Assembly (NCBI RefSeq): GCF_022440845.1
Contig: NZ_JAKNTO010000001.1
Span: forward strand, 1,488,001 to 1,552,000
Reading direction: 5' to 3'
DNA length: 64,000 bases
From: Ruminococcus sp. OA3
GTDB lineage: Bacteria; Bacillota; Clostridia; Lachnospirales; Lachnospiraceae
Part shown: one piece after another, positions 51,430-61,306 of the stretch
Layout of the letters: every line of letters starts with the position of its first letter
How positions within the stretch are numbered: position 1 is the first letter of the stretch
Notes under the pieces: model-generated
What the model was told of the DNA's origin: nothing
Seen by the model: only the letters and a program-made list of their open reading frames with translations
Databases searched by the model: none
Program-made: the position numbers and the translations under genes

Positions 51430-52686
51430 TTGCAGAGTATTCGAATTGAAGGAGGAAGCGCTCTTTCCGGTTTTGTATACATACAGGGATCCAAAAACGC
51501 GGCATTGCCGGTCATGGCGGCCGCGCTTCTGCATCAGGGAGTCACAACGCTTTATAATTGTCCAAAAATCACAGATGTACTGTGCATGGAAGCGATCTTA
51601 AAAGAACTCGGTGCCGTGACGGCCTGGAATGGAAATACACTGATGCTTGACTGTACAAACATTGATAAAACGTACGTGCCTTCAGAATATGCCAACCGTA
51701 TGAGGTCTTCTATCGTATTAATGGGCAGCATGCTGGGGCGTTCCGGGTGTATAGAAATTTCGTATCCGGGGGGCTGTACGATCGGGAAACGGCCGATCGA
51801 CCTGCATCTGAAACTGCTGCAGGAGATGGGGGCCAGAATTGAGGAAAATGAAGGAATACTGCATGCAGTCTGTGCAAAGATCCAACCGGTCAATATGACT
51901 TTTTCCAAATCCAGTGTCGGGGCTACGGAAAATGCAATTCTGGCGGCAGTGCTGGCAGATGGTGTCAGCGTGTTCAGAAACTGTGCACGGGAGCCTGAGA
52001 TCCTGCATCTCTGCAATTTTTTAAATGCCATGGGTGCGGATATTCGGGGCGGTGGGACGGATATGCTGACGGTGTCCGGAGGGAAACAGCTGCATGATGT
52101 AAAGTACCGGATCCCGCCTGACCGTATCGCCGCAGGCACGTACCTGTTTGCAGGCGCAGCCACACGCGGAGAGGTCACGCTTGAAAATGCACCGATCGAG
52201 GAACTTGCCTCAATCCTGTCTGTCTATGAGAAAATGGGTGGACAATATCATCTGAACAGTGGTAAACTAGTAACGGACAGCCGGCAGATCAGTTTTCCGG
52301 TGCCGTTTATAGAGACTGCAGGCTATCCGGGGTTTCCGACCGATATGCAGTCACTGCTGATGAGTGTGCTTGCAACGATACCGGGGAACAGTCTGATCCG
52401 AGAACAAATATTTGAAGAACGGTTTAAGATTGTAACACTATTAAACCGTATGGGGGCACATATACTGATAGATGGCAGAGATGCGCTGATTTTTGGAGGC
52501 AGAGAACTATATGGGCAGCACGTATTTGCTGAAGAACTGAGAGGCGGTGCCGCTCTCGTACTGGCGGGACTTTCGGCTTCAGGGGTGACGGTCATTGAGA
52601 ATCCTCATTTTATAGAACGGGGATATGAAAATCTGTGCCAAAACCTGGCGGCGCTTGGGGGAAAGATTGAATTAACAGGGGAATAA
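51430..52686 (+). CDS. murA: UDP-N-acetylglucosamine 1-carboxyvinyltransferase MurA
   Basis: A 418-residue enolpyruvyl transferase, first committed step of peptidoglycan synthesis. A TTG start at 51430 lies 8 nt after GGGGAG; GTG 51421 overlaps that site. The PEP-binding Lys is in QGSKNAALP and the catalytic loop Cys is Cys116 in GGCTIGKRPIDLH, the residue targeted by fosfomycin. In most division clusters murG or murC occupies this spot. Confidence 0.95.
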   Translation: MQSIRIEGGSALSGFVYIQGSKNAALPVMAAALLHQGVTTLYNCPKITDVLCMEAILKELGAVTAWNGNTLMLDCTNIDKTYVPSEYANRMRSSIVLMGSMLGRSGCIEISYPGGCTIGKRPIDLHLKLLQEMGARIEENEGILHAVCAKIQPVNMTFSKSSVGATENAILAAVLADGVSVFRNCAREPEILHLCNFLNAMGADIRGGGTDMLTVSGGKQLHDVKYRIPPDRIAAGTYLFAGAATRGEVTLENAPIEELASILSVYEKMGGQYHLNSGKLVTDSRQISFPVPFIETAGYPGFPTDMQSLLMSVLATIPGNSLIREQIFEERFKIVTLLNRMGAHILIDGRDALIFGGRELYGQHVFAEELRGGAALVLAGLSASGVTVIENPHFIERGYENLCQNLAALGGKIELTGE

Positions 52687-52697
52687 GGATTATACGG

Positions 52698-53804
52698 ATG
52701 AATACTCCACGCTATAGAAGAAAAATAGGAAAAAAATTGCTTCGCATGATTTTGGGCGGGATAGTACTGGTGCTGCTCATTGGCGTCATCGTCTTTCTCG
52801 CCGTTTTTCATGTGAAAGAAGTTGAAGTGGTAGGAAATACCAGATATACGACTGAGGATGTTCAGGCAGAGGTATTAAAAGGTCCATTTGCATCGAATTC
52901 ATTTTTGATGTCAGTATTCAGGAAAAAAATCCAGACAGAAAAAATGCCGTTTGTCAGTTCCATAGAAGTGGAAATGGTATCTTCTCATAAGCTCCGGCTG
53001 CATGTCAATGAAAAGCAGGTGATCGGTTACGTCAGGTATCTCGACTGCAATATGTATTTCGACAAGGACGGCATCGTGGTTGAGAGTGAGGTGGCACCTG
53101 AAGTAAGTGATGTCATCCAGGCGGAGGATGCTGACTCGGATGTGGTAGAGCCGGAAGAGATCCGGGATGAGAATGAGACCACATATCATGCTGCAGTCAC
53201 AGATATACCTTTTATCACAGGCTTGAAATTCAGGCACGTGGTGATGGAAGAGAAACTTCCGGTGGAAAACGAGGGTGTGTTCAATACGGTGCTCGGAATC
53301 GCACGGATTGTGGATAAATATGAGATTCAGCCAGAACGTGTGGAATTTGATGATAATTATAACATTACACTGTATTATGGAAACATCAGAGTGACACTGG
53401 GACCGGATACTCTGCTGGAAGAAAAGATTACCAGGGTGGCTGCGATTTTGCCAAAGGTTTCGGGCAAATCAGGTGTGTTGCATCTGGAGGACTATTCCAA
53501 GGGTACGGTGAACATCATTTTTACGGAAGATGTGCCGGAGGAGGAGACTGACGATCAGGACAAAGAAGCCGACACCTCAGGTGAGGGAGAAGGAGATTCG
53601 GGAGACGATACTTCCGGAGACGACATAACCGGTGATGAGGATACAGACTCCGAAGCGGATACGTCCGGCGGCGGGGAAACGGATCCGGGAGCAGATACAT
53701 CCGGCGATGAGGAAACGGATTCCGGAACAGATACATCAGGGACGGGCGAAAGTACTTCCCAGAATATGGAAACGGACGGCGGAGACAGCGACGGCGGATA
53801 CTAA
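52698..53804 (+). CDS. ftsQ: Cell division protein FtsQ/DivIB with acidic repeat tail
   Basis: A 368-residue bitopic protein: basic N-terminus, one helix ([20 protein letters not shown], about 14-33), a POTRA-type domain ([19 protein letters not shown]) and a C-terminal beta domain. Residues about 280-368 are low complexity: DTSG-type repeats with Asp, Glu, Thr and Gly. This tail is likely disordered and outside the membrane. Confidence 0.93.
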   Translation: MNTPRYRRKIGKKLLRMILGGIVLVLLIGVIVFLAVFHVKEVEVVGNTRYTTEDVQAEVLKGPFASNSFLMSVFRKKIQTEKMPFVSSIEVEMVSSHKLRLHVNEKQVIGYVRYLDCNMYFDKDGIVVESEVAPEVSDVIQAEDADSDVVEPEEIRDENETTYHAAVTDIPFITGLKFRHVVMEEKLPVENEGVFNTVLGIARIVDKYEIQPERVEFDDNYNITLYYGNIRVTLGPDTLLEEKITRVAAILPKVSGKSGVLHLEDYSKGTVNIIFTEDVPEEETDDQDKEADTSGEGEGDSGDDTSGDDITGDEDTDSEADTSGGGETDPGADTSGDEETDSGTDTSGTGESTSQNMETDGGDSDGGY

Positions 53805-53821
53805 AAAAAATAAAAAAATGG

Positions 53822-53850
53822 TTGATTAATTGGACGAGAGATTATATTAT
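53822..53850 (+). promoter_or_regulatory. Promoter of ftsZ
   Basis: TTGATT (53822-53827), 17-nt spacer, TATTAT (53845-53850), 83 nt before the ftsZ start. Confidence 0.55.
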
Positions 53851-53932
53851 ATATCTATATGTAGCTAAACGAAAGAAAGAAGAATGCCCTTCGGGGAATA
53901 AGATATGCGAAAGTGCAAAAGGAGGAAGTACC

Positions 53933-55087
53933 TTGTTAGAGATTATGTCAAATGAAGCGGAATCATCTGCAAAGATAATTGTCATCGGAGTAGGTGGGGC
54001 AGGAAATAATGCTGTAAACCGCATGGTAGATGAAGCGATCGGCGGTGTTGAATTCGTCGGAATTAATACAGATAAACAGGCATTGACGTTATGTAAAGCA
54101 CCTACTGTACTTCAGATTGGTGAAAAGGTTACCAAAGGTCTTGGCGCCGGTGCACAGCCTGAGGTAGGACAGAAGGCAGCGGAAGAGAGCGTTGATGAGG
54201 TGCGCAGACTGATCGAAGGTGCTGATATGGTGTTTGTAACCTGCGGCATGGGTGGTGGTACCGGTACCGGTGCGGCTCCGATTGTGGCAGGGCTCGCGAA
54301 AGAGATGGGTATTCTGACAGTCGGCGTAGTGACAAAACCATTCCGTTTTGAAGCAAAAACACGCATGAGCAATGCGCTTATGGGAATTGATAAGTTAAAA
54401 GAGAACGTTGATACACTGATCGTCATTCCGAATGACAAACTCCTTGAGATCGTTGACCGCCGGACAACAATGCCGGAGGCGTTGAAAAAAGCTGATGAGG
54501 TGCTGCAGCAGGCAGTGCAGGGCATTACAGACCTGATCAATCTGCCGGCCCTGATCAACCTTGACTTCGCAGATGTTCAGACTGTAATGATCGATAAAGG
54601 GATCGCACACATCGGTATCGGCGAGGCGAAAGGGGATGACAAGGCACTCGAGGCAGTACAGCAGGCCGTTGCCAGCCCGCTGCTTGAGACCACGATCAAC
54701 GGTGCTTCTCATGTCATTGTCAATATTTCCGGTGATATCTCACTTATGGATGCGAACGATGCGGTAAGCTATGTTCAGGATCTGGCTGGTGAGGATACCA
54801 ATATTATCTTCGGTGCAATGTATGATGATTCTGATGTGGATACAGCAAGAATCACTGTGATAGCAACAGGACTTGATGATGCCACATCTAAACAGCCGAG
54901 TGTTGGCGGCAAGAGCATGTTCAGTATGCCGAAGACTGAGACGAAACAGGAAACTCCTTCCTTTACACAGGCACAGGGATTCACAATGCCAAAGCTGCAG
55001 ATGCCTTCACAGGCTTCCGCACCGACAGCAAGCAATGTGCCGAAAAAAGATATTCAGATTCCGGATTTCCTGAAGAATCGGAAGTAG
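53933..55087 (+). CDS. ftsZ: Cell division tubulin FtsZ
   Basis: A 384-residue GTPase that forms the Z-ring. A TTG at 53933 lies 7 nt after GGAGG; ATG 53945 is an alternative. Motifs: [23 protein letters not shown] (tubulin signature), KPFRFE and NLDFADV. The linker (about 320-370) is followed by the conserved end IPDFLKNRK that binds partners. No ftsA lies before it; SepF probably anchors the ring. Confidence 0.97.
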   Translation: MLEIMSNEAESSAKIIVIGVGGAGNNAVNRMVDEAIGGVEFVGINTDKQALTLCKAPTVLQIGEKVTKGLGAGAQPEVGQKAAEESVDEVRRLIEGADMVFVTCGMGGGTGTGAAPIVAGLAKEMGILTVGVVTKPFRFEAKTRMSNALMGIDKLKENVDTLIVIPNDKLLEIVDRRTTMPEALKKADEVLQQAVQGITDLINLPALINLDFADVQTVMIDKGIAHIGIGEAKGDDKALEAVQQAVASPLLETTINGASHVIVNISGDISLMDANDAVSYVQDLAGEDTNIIFGAMYDDSDVDTARITVIATGLDDATSKQPSVGGKSMFSMPKTETKQETPSFTQAQGFTMPKLQMPSQASAPTASNVPKKDIQIPDFLKNRK

Positions 55088-55142
55088 CAATGAGTGCATA
55101 ACGGAATATATTTGTACAGTGTCAACTGACGCTGTTCTGTGA

Positions 55143-55193
55143 TGAGCGTTTGAATTTTGTATCCCTGTGTGGGATACGGAATTCAAACGCTCA
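55143..55193. terminator. Terminator after ftsZ
   Basis: TGAGCGTTTGAATT (55143-55156) and AATTCAAACGCTCA (55180-55193) pair perfectly around an inner GTATCC/GGGATAC stem. TTTTCTT follows. Confidence 0.85.
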
Positions 55194-55198
55194 TTTTC

Positions 55199-55227
55199 TT
55201 GACATATGGAATAAAATGGGATAAACT
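55199..55227 (+). promoter_or_regulatory. Promoter of the rubredoxin-glutamate synthase gene
   Basis: TTGACA (55199-55204), 17-nt spacer, TAAACT (55222-55227). Confidence 0.6.
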
Positions 55228-55265
55228 AATAATAGTTACTGATTTTATTTTATTGGGAGGATGTT

Positions 55266-56675
55266 ATGGCGAAATACAAATGCAGTGTATGTGGGTACGT
55301 TTATGATGAAGAAAAAGAAGGAAAACCGTTTGCCGAACTGACGGTCTGTCCGGTCTGCAGACAGCCTGCGGACAAATTCACACGGTTGGAAGAAGCTGGC
55401 GAACCAGAACAGCCAGCGGAGGGTGAGCCCGATACAGAGGTCAAAAGTGCGGACCTTGCGTATCCACCGGAGTATGCCAGAGTGGATTTAGGATGCCGCT
55501 TTATGAAGGAAATTCACGAAATGGCAGTTACCGGAAAGCCGATCATCGAGGCGATGGGAACACAGATGCAGATGCCGGGCTGGGAAGATATTCTGGTGCT
55601 TGGGGCACAGCTGAATCCCCCGCCGCTTAATGAACATGAATTTGTAGACACGATGACCGTAATTGGCAGACATGCAAAAAAACCAATGATCCTGAGCGGT
55701 CCCGTGTACATATCGCATATGTCATTTGGAGCACTGTCAAAAGAAGTAAAGGTTGCACTTGCAAAAGGGAGTGCTATGGCAGGGACAGCGATGTGCAGCG
55801 GTGAGGGAGGAATTCTTCCCCAGGAGCAGGAGGCGGCGCATAAATATATTTTCGAATATGTGCCGAACCGGTACAGTGCGACAGATGAGAATCTCAGGAA
55901 GGCAGATGCGGTAGAGATTAAAATAGGGCAGGGCACGAAACCCGGCATGGGAGGACATCTGCCTGGAGGTAAGGTGACGCCGGAAATTGCAGAAATACGC
56001 AACAAGCCGCTGGGTCAGGATGTGATCAGTCCTTCCCGATTTCCTGAGCTGAATACAAAAGAAGATCTGAGAGATCTGGTTCGCAGCCTGCGCGAGCGCT
56101 CGGATGGGCGCCCGATCGGCATTAAGATCGCTGCCGGAAGGATTGAAAGGGATCTGGAATTCTGCGTATTTGCCGAACCGGATTTTATCACGATCGACGG
56201 CCGGGGAGGTGCGACAGGAGCCAGTCCCCGCCTGATAAGGGATGCGACGAGCGTTCCGACAGTATATGCACTGCATCGCGCGAGAAAGTACCTGGATTCT
56301 GTTCATTCCGATATCTCGCTGGTCATAACCGGCGGACTGCGGGTCTCATCGGATTTTGCAAAGGCGATCGCGATGGGCGCTGACGCAGTTGCGATCGCAT
56401 CGGCAGCGCTGATAGCGGCGGCATGTCAGCAGTATCGGATCTGCGGAAGTGGAATGTGTCCGGTTGGGGTTGCGACTCAGGATCCTGAGCTTAGGGCACG
56501 CCTGAAAGTGGATGCAGCGGCACAGCGTGTAGCAAATTTCCTAAATTGTACGAGGGAGGAGCTGAAGACGTTCGCGCGTATCACGGGTCACAGAAACCTG
56601 CATGATATGAATGTGGGGGATCTGTGCACCATAAACAGGGAGATTTCTGAGTTTACGGATATCCCCCATGCGTAA
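55266..56675 (+). CDS. Rubredoxin-glutamate synthase (GltB2-type) fusion
   Basis: A 469-residue fusion. Residues 1-45 are a rubredoxin domain with Fe ligands in CSVCGY and CPVCRQPADKF. After an acidic linker, residues about 85-469 are a glutamate synthase FMN domain with IKIGQGTKPGMGGHLPGGK, IDGRGGATGASP and the Cys cluster motif CGSGMCPVG. The glutaminase domain is missing. It probably transfers electrons from rubredoxin to FMN for an amide or imine reduction; the actual substrate is unknown. It has its own promoter. Confidence 0.9.
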   Translation: MAKYKCSVCGYVYDEEKEGKPFAELTVCPVCRQPADKFTRLEEAGEPEQPAEGEPDTEVKSADLAYPPEYARVDLGCRFMKEIHEMAVTGKPIIEAMGTQMQMPGWEDILVLGAQLNPPPLNEHEFVDTMTVIGRHAKKPMILSGPVYISHMSFGALSKEVKVALAKGSAMAGTAMCSGEGGILPQEQEAAHKYIFEYVPNRYSATDENLRKADAVEIKIGQGTKPGMGGHLPGGKVTPEIAEIRNKPLGQDVISPSRFPELNTKEDLRDLVRSLRERSDGRPIGIKIAAGRIERDLEFCVFAEPDFITIDGRGGATGASPRLIRDATSVPTVYALHRARKYLDSVHSDISLVITGGLRVSSDFAKAIAMGADAVAIASAALIAAACQQYRICGSGMCPVGVATQDPELRARLKVDAAAQRVANFLNCTREELKTFARITGHRNLHDMNVGDLCTINREISEFTDIPHA

Positions 56676-56784
56676 TCTGCAAAAGAAAACCTGATACCAT
56701 ATTTTTGTGAAGTATGCAATAAAATAAAAGACAAATTCTCCGAAAAGTAGTATAATTGATGCAATGTTGATCGAGAAGGGGAAT

Positions 56785-57543
56785 ATGAGTATGGAAATTA
56801 CAATTGGATTTGCACTGTTTTTGTTTGTTGTTCAATTCTGTTCGTATTTTGTAAAAGGACTGGCGGGGTTTGGAGATCCGTTGATATCAAATCCGATGCT
56901 GTCATTGACTACGATGCAGAACAATCAGATCACACCGATGAATCTGCTGATGAACTGGCCGCTGAATCTTTACATAGCATTTAAGAACAGAAAAGCTTTT
57001 TCTGTCAAATCGACCATACCGATGATCGTCTGTATACTGATCGGTATGGTTCCGGGAATGCTGTGCCTGAAGTATGCGACCTCCTGGGTGCTCAAGGCAC
57101 TGCTCGGGCTCGTTATCGTGATCTGCGGTGTGGAGATGCTGACGAGAAAACAGTCGACAAAATCTTCAGGAAACCTGATTGTTATGATTCTTGTGTCGAT
57201 AGCGTCGGGTTTTACGGCAGGGCTATATGGGATCAACCTGTTCTTTGTGGCTTACATCGAACGTACAGGTTATGTAAATCGTAACCAGTTCCGGGGGCAG
57301 ATGTGCTTTATTTTCTTTATTGAGAATACGATACGTCTGTTGATTTACATTTTCACCGGTTTCTATACGCTGGACATTATCAAACTGGCACTGATATCTG
57401 CGGTGGGTGTTGTCTTCGGCATGTTCTTTGGAAGCCGTGTTGACAGTAAGCTGAGTGAAGCTGCGATAAAGAGAATCATTACGATTGTATTTATCTGCGC
57501 GGGATTAAGCACGCTGGTTAAGGCGCTTATTTTTAAAATCTGA
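56785..57543 (+). CDS. TauE/SafE-type (TSUP) permease
   Basis: A 252-residue membrane protein with about eight helices in two halves; VKGLAGFGDPLIS in the first and SGFTAGLYGINLFFVAY in the second are the repeated TSUP loops. ATG 56785 follows AAGGGG; 56791 is an alternative. The family exports sulfite or small organic acids. A -10-like TATAAT lies at about 56751. Convergent with aroE across a shared terminator. Confidence 0.88.
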   Translation: MSMEITIGFALFLFVVQFCSYFVKGLAGFGDPLISNPMLSLTTMQNNQITPMNLLMNWPLNLYIAFKNRKAFSVKSTIPMIVCILIGMVPGMLCLKYATSWVLKALLGLVIVICGVEMLTRKQSTKSSGNLIVMILVSIASGFTAGLYGINLFFVAYIERTGYVNRNQFRGQMCFIFFIENTIRLLIYIFTGFYTLDIIKLALISAVGVVFGMFFGSRVDSKLSEAAIKRIITIVFICAGLSTLVKALIFKI

Positions 57544-57561
57544 TTAAGTATCATGTATTAA

Positions 57562-57602
57562 AAAACTGGCTTCCGGGTACTGCAAACCCGGAAGCCAGTT
57601 TT
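57562..57602. terminator. Bidirectional terminator between TSUP permease and aroE
   Basis: AAAACTGGCTTCCGGGT pairs perfectly with ACCCGGAAGCCAGTTTT, with A and T tracts on both sides. Confidence 0.92.
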
Positions 57603-57607
57603 ATCTG

Positions 57608-58480
57608 TCACTGGAAATACTTCTGTTTTATCAGTGATACGGGCATATCATGTCCGGTGAACAGGCGGAATGCCTCAGCGCCCTGATACAGAAGCATATA
57701 AAGACCGTTCAGCGTCTGGCACCCTGCAGATTCTGCCAGAGACAGCAGCCGTGTTTTGCGCGGTTCATAGATGATATCGGAGACGATCATACCCCTGTGA
57801 AAGTATGCAGGATCCGTGATCAAAGATTTAGACGTGTCCGGATGCATGCCGACGGAAGTCGCATTAACCAGAATTGTGCTGGAATCAAGAGAGTCTTTAA
57901 GGGCTTTCTGATCTGCATTGTCGCACAGGATGGCACGGCAGTCTGTTATCTGATTGATCTTGTCAGTCAATGCCTGTATCCGTTTGTAGAAGCGGCTGGT
58001 TGGTCTTGCAAAGATGCGGATTTCACGTAACCCGTCGAGGGCAGCCTGAGCAGCGATCGCAGTGGCGGCTCCTCCCGCGCCGAGAAGAGTCATGGTATCA
58101 CCGGTGATATTGTGACCTGCATCACGGACAGACTGCATAAAACCAATACCGTCTGTATTATAACCGGTTAGTATCCCGTTGTCATTGACGACAGTGTTGG
58201 CTGCTCCAATCAGTTCTGCAGCGGGGGACAGGCGGTCCATGAGTTCCATGATCTTATTTTTGTTCGGCATGGTCAGGTTAAAGCCTCGGATGCCGGCTGC
58301 TTTCAGTCCGTTGACGGCTGTGGACAGCATTTCCTCACCTACTTCAAAACAGAGATATACGTAGTCGAGCTTCAGCGCACGAAACGCTTCGTTGTGCATA
58401 AGGGGGGACATGCTGTGGGCAACGGGGCTTCCAAGGAGTCCCGTCAGTTTTGTATGGCCGGTAATAGAGATGTCTGTCAT
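57608..58480 (-). CDS. aroE: Shikimate (quinate) dehydrogenase AroE
   Basis: A 290-residue NADP-dependent enzyme. The substrate site has SPVAHSMSPLMHN, NLTMPNK (catalytic Lys) and NTDGIGFM; the nucleotide site is LLGAGGAATA. ATG at 58480 follows TTTGGAGG. It is divergent from aroD, which acts just before it in the pathway. Confidence 0.95.
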   Translation of the reverse strand: MTDISITGHTKLTGLLGSPVAHSMSPLMHNEAFRALKLDYVYLCFEVGEEMLSTAVNGLKAAGIRGFNLTMPNKNKIMELMDRLSPAAELIGAANTVVNDNGILTGYNTDGIGFMQSVRDAGHNITGDTMTLLGAGGAATAIAAQAALDGLREIRIFARPTSRFYKRIQALTDKINQITDCRAILCDNADQKALKDSLDSSTILVNATSVGMHPDTSKSLITDPAYFHRGMIVSDIIYEPRKTRLLSLAESAGCQTLNGLYMLLYQGAEAFRLFTGHDMPVSLIKQKYFQ

Positions 58481-58545
58481 CGTTTTTCCTCCAAATCGTA
58501 AGTTTCACTCACTTAGCTTATCATGAGATCCTGCCAGTGTAAAGA

Positions 58546-58574
58546 TTGACAAGGGACTTTTAGAACGGTATAAT
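58546..58574 (+). promoter_or_regulatory. Promoter of aroD
   Basis: Perfect TTGACA (58546-58551), 17-nt spacer and TATAAT (58569-58574), the strongest match in the window. Confidence 0.75.
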
Positions 58575-58638
58575 GAGCGCATCGCGTGGCTGGTACAGGC
58601 TGACGCCTCTAATTTGAGAGAGAGACAGGTGAAATTAT

Positions 58639-59403
58639 ATGATACAACCCATACAGCTTGGAAAGCTGATGATAGGAAACGGTATACCGAAAATCTGCGT
58701 TCCCATAACTGGAAGAACGAGAGAAGATATTATAAGGCAGGCGGAAGGCACCAGGACTGCGGGGGCGGATTTGGTGGAATGGCGAGCGGATTTCTTTGAA
58801 AATGTCGAAAATTTGCAGAGCGTAAAAGAAGTTCTGTCGACAGTTCGCGCTATTTTATGCGATATTCCTCTTCTTTTCACCTTCCGCACGCAGGAAGAGG
58901 GCGGGGTTCTGGATATTTCGACAAAATATTATGTAAACTTAAACACGGCAGCAGCCGAAACAAAGCTTGTGGATGCGGTTGATGTCGAGATTTTCCGAGG
59001 TGATGAGATTGTACAGTCATTGATCCAAAAAATTCATCATAATGGATGTGTTGTTGTCGGATCGAATCACCATTTTACGAAAACCCCCGCAAAAGAGGAG
59101 CTTCTGGCGATATTTGACAGAATGGAGCTGAAAGGCGCGGATATTCTGAAAATTGCTGCGATGCCCCGGGACCCGCAAGATGTGCTGACACTTCTTGCGG
59201 CTACGCATGAGGAGACGAAGCGTACCACGCGTCCGATCATTACCATGTCCATGGCGGGTATGGGGGCTGTAAGCCGTATCAGCGGCGAGGTTTTCGGCTC
59301 CAGTGTTACTTTTGCTGCGACAGAGGCGTGTTCTGCGCCCGGACAGCTGCCTATAGAAGAGATGCGGCAGATGCTTGGCTCACTTCATAGAAGTATGCAG
59401 TAA
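58639..59403 (+). CDS. aroD: Type I 3-dehydroquinate dehydratase AroD
   Basis: A 254-residue TIM-barrel enzyme that dehydrates 3-dehydroquinate through a Schiff base. Motifs include DLVEWRADFF, GSNHHFTKTP (catalytic His) and ADILKIAAMP (Schiff-base Lys). aroE and aroD diverge here, and the permease is convergent with aroE; the set may serve quinate or shikimate use rather than only aromatic synthesis. Confidence 0.95.
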   Translation: MIQPIQLGKLMIGNGIPKICVPITGRTREDIIRQAEGTRTAGADLVEWRADFFENVENLQSVKEVLSTVRAILCDIPLLFTFRTQEEGGVLDISTKYYVNLNTAAAETKLVDAVDVEIFRGDEIVQSLIQKIHHNGCVVVGSNHHFTKTPAKEELLAIFDRMELKGADILKIAAMPRDPQDVLTLLAATHEETKRTTRPIITMSMAGMGAVSRISGEVFGSSVTFAATEACSAPGQLPIEEMRQMLGSLHRSMQ

Positions 59404-59440
59404 TTTACTTTACATAATTAAAAATCTTAGAGGGAAAAGC

Positions 59441-59506
59441 TGTCGAAAAGATATAAAATCCGACAGCGTACTTTTGACAAAATTAACACCTCTCATAACC
59501 TATAAT
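59441..59506 (+). promoter_or_regulatory. Spo0A-dependent spoIIG-type promoter
   Basis: A perfect 0A box TGTCGAA at 59441-59447, a near-match on the opposite strand (TGTCGGA) around 59460-59466, and TTTTGACAAAA overlapping the -35 TTGACA (59474-59479). The -10 TATAAT is at 59501-59506, a 21-nt spacer. The Bacillus subtilis spoIIG promoter also has an over-long spacer (22 nt) and needs Spo0A. Confidence 0.7.
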
Positions 59507-59558
59507 GAATCTTGCTTATTCCAGTAAGTGCGTATTCAAAGGTTATGGGGGGTGTTTT

Positions 59559-60365
59559 GTGTACTATGAGATCTTCATAGACGTCTTTTTTGTAACAAAT
59601 ATGGTGATGGATTATTTTCTGCTGCGAATCGTAAGCCGAATACTCAGATGTTCTGCCACACATCTGAGAAGTCTGGCGGCGGCAGTGTTCGGAGCGCTTG
59701 CGCTTTGTCTGCTCATCATCATACAGCTTCCGGACTGGAGGCTGCTGAATACGGTACTGGTGCATGTGGTAATCAATACTTTGATGGTAAAGTTCGGATG
59801 CAAAATCAAAGGCTGGAAAAAAATATTACAAGGCTTGCTGCTCTTATATCTGGCGTCATTTCTTACAGGCGGTCTGCTGACTAGGTTGCAGACCCATCTG
59901 ACAAAATCTGGTTTTTGGACTTTTTTGCTTCTTGCGGCCGTGAGTTATCTGGTCATTACCGCGGGCATCCTGGTATACACGCGATTAAAGGGAAATGTCA
60001 CAAATCTTTATGAAGTAGTGCTGTACGCAGGAGGGAAATGCAAGGAAGTCAAGGGACTATATGACACCGGAAACCGGCTGTTCGATACAATATCGAAAAA
60101 ACCGGTATCCATTGTGGATGAAAGCGTAGTGGAAAGTCTGTTCTCACAGGACGAACTGCTGCAGTTCCATCCACATTACATCCCGTTCCAAAGTGTGGGG
60201 TGTACACAGGGAGTCATACTTGCGGTCACGCTGGATTCCCTGGTGGTAAAAAATGAAACTATGAGCAGGACAGTCGATCAGCCGGTTATCGCACTGGCAA
60301 AGGGCCACCGGTCGTTTGCAGGACAGTGCCAGATGATTTTAAATCCGGATCTGGTAGACGGTTAG
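59559..60365 (+). CDS. spoIIGA: Sigma-E processing peptidase SpoIIGA
   Basis: A 268-residue membrane aspartic protease that matures pro-sigma-E in the mother cell. GTG 59559 follows GGGGGGT. Five hydrophobic helices (about 1-145) are followed by a cytoplasmic protease domain with GLYDTGNRL (catalytic Asp168). sigE follows 11 nt downstream, the standard spoIIG operon. Confidence 0.95.
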   Translation: MYYEIFIDVFFVTNMVMDYFLLRIVSRILRCSATHLRSLAAAVFGALALCLLIIIQLPDWRLLNTVLVHVVINTLMVKFGCKIKGWKKILQGLLLLYLASFLTGGLLTRLQTHLTKSGFWTFLLLAAVSYLVITAGILVYTRLKGNVTNLYEVVLYAGGKCKEVKGLYDTGNRLFDTISKKPVSIVDESVVESLFSQDELLQFHPHYIPFQSVGCTQGVILAVTLDSLVVKNETMSRTVDQPVIALAKGHRSFAGQCQMILNPDLVDG

Positions 60366-60376
60366 GAGGAAAGAAT

Positions 60377-61114
60377 ATGATACATGCTGTATTGCCGAAC
60401 CGTGTTCGGTTTGGGATGTTTCCTGGATTTTCGAGAATGATCTTTAAAAAACCGGGAGAAATTTTTTATATTGGAGGAACTGATGTACTGCCGGCACCGC
60501 TGGATGCAGAGCGGGAGGCGGTCGTTATTGAGAACCTGGGCAGCCAGCAGGACAAGGAAGCCAGGGATGAACTGATAGAACATAATCTGCGGCTTGTGGT
60601 GTACATCGCACAGCGATTTGACAATACCGGTGTGGGTGTGGAAGACCTGATAAGCATCGGGACCATAGGCCTGATCAAAGCGATCAATACATTTAATCCG
60701 ACCAGGAAGATCAAACTTGCAACTTATGCCTCGCGCTGCATAGAAAATGAGATCCTGATGTATCTTAGAAGAAACAATAAAACAAAAATGGAAGTGTCCA
60801 TTGATGAGCCGCTGAATGTGGACTGGGATGGGAATGAGCTGCTGCTGTCAGATATTCTGGGGACAGATGAGGATGTGATCTACCGCGATATCGAACACGA
60901 AGTAGAGTGTAAGCTGCTGGGAAAAGCCATCAGCAAACTGTCTGACAGGGAACAGATCATTATTAAACTGCGGTATGGTCTGCAGTCACCGGACGGTAAG
61001 GAAAAGACACAAAAAGAGGTTGCGGATATGCTTGGTATTTCACAGTCCTATATCTCAAGACTTGAAAAACGCATTATGAAGCGGCTGAAGAAAGAGATTG
61101 TGAGATATGAGTGA
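60377..61114 (+). CDS. sigE: RNA polymerase sporulation sigma factor SigE
   Basis: A 245-residue sigma-70 family protein. ATG 60377 follows AGGAGG. It has a pro-region (about 1-30), region 2 ([28 protein letters not shown], in two parts) and region 4 ([19 protein letters not shown]). It drives mother-cell gene expression after processing by SpoIIGA. Confidence 0.97.
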   Translation: MIHAVLPNRVRFGMFPGFSRMIFKKPGEIFYIGGTDVLPAPLDAEREAVVIENLGSQQDKEARDELIEHNLRLVVYIAQRFDNTGVGVEDLISIGTIGLIKAINTFNPTRKIKLATYASRCIENEILMYLRRNNKTKMEVSIDEPLNVDWDGNELLLSDILGTDEDVIYRDIEHEVECKLLGKAISKLSDREQIIIKLRYGLQSPDGKEKTQKEVADMLGISQSYISRLEKRIMKRLKKEIVRYE

Positions 61115-61167
61115 CGTTCATAATGAATGGCATATAATATTGACTGGGAAATGATTTTTTGCAGTTT

Positions 61168-61197
61168 AACGGCTTGCCCTGGGGCAGGCCGTTTTTT
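61168..61197 (+). terminator. Terminator after sigE
   Basis: AACGGCTTGCCC pairs with GGGCAGGCCGTT and six T follow. Confidence 0.85.
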
Positions 61198-61262
61198 GTT
61201 TCACAGGATCGCACCGTGGCAAAAGGGAATCATGTCGCTGAAGCAACCCGCCGCAGAAAAAG

Positions 61263-61284
61263 AATCCCGCAAGCGGGATTTTTT
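61263..61284. terminator. Second terminator before blaI
   Basis: AATCCCGC-aa-GCGGGATT with flanking A and T runs (AAAAAG before, TTTTTT after), usable in both directions. Confidence 0.7.
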
Positions 61285-61306
61285 CACGCCCTGTACTTAA
61301 TAATCA

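Noticed and set aside
53822-53932. N-terminal extension of ftsZ from ATG 53822
   Set aside because: The region contains a good promoter, has no ribosome site and is not FtsZ-like; GGAGG favours the start at 53933.
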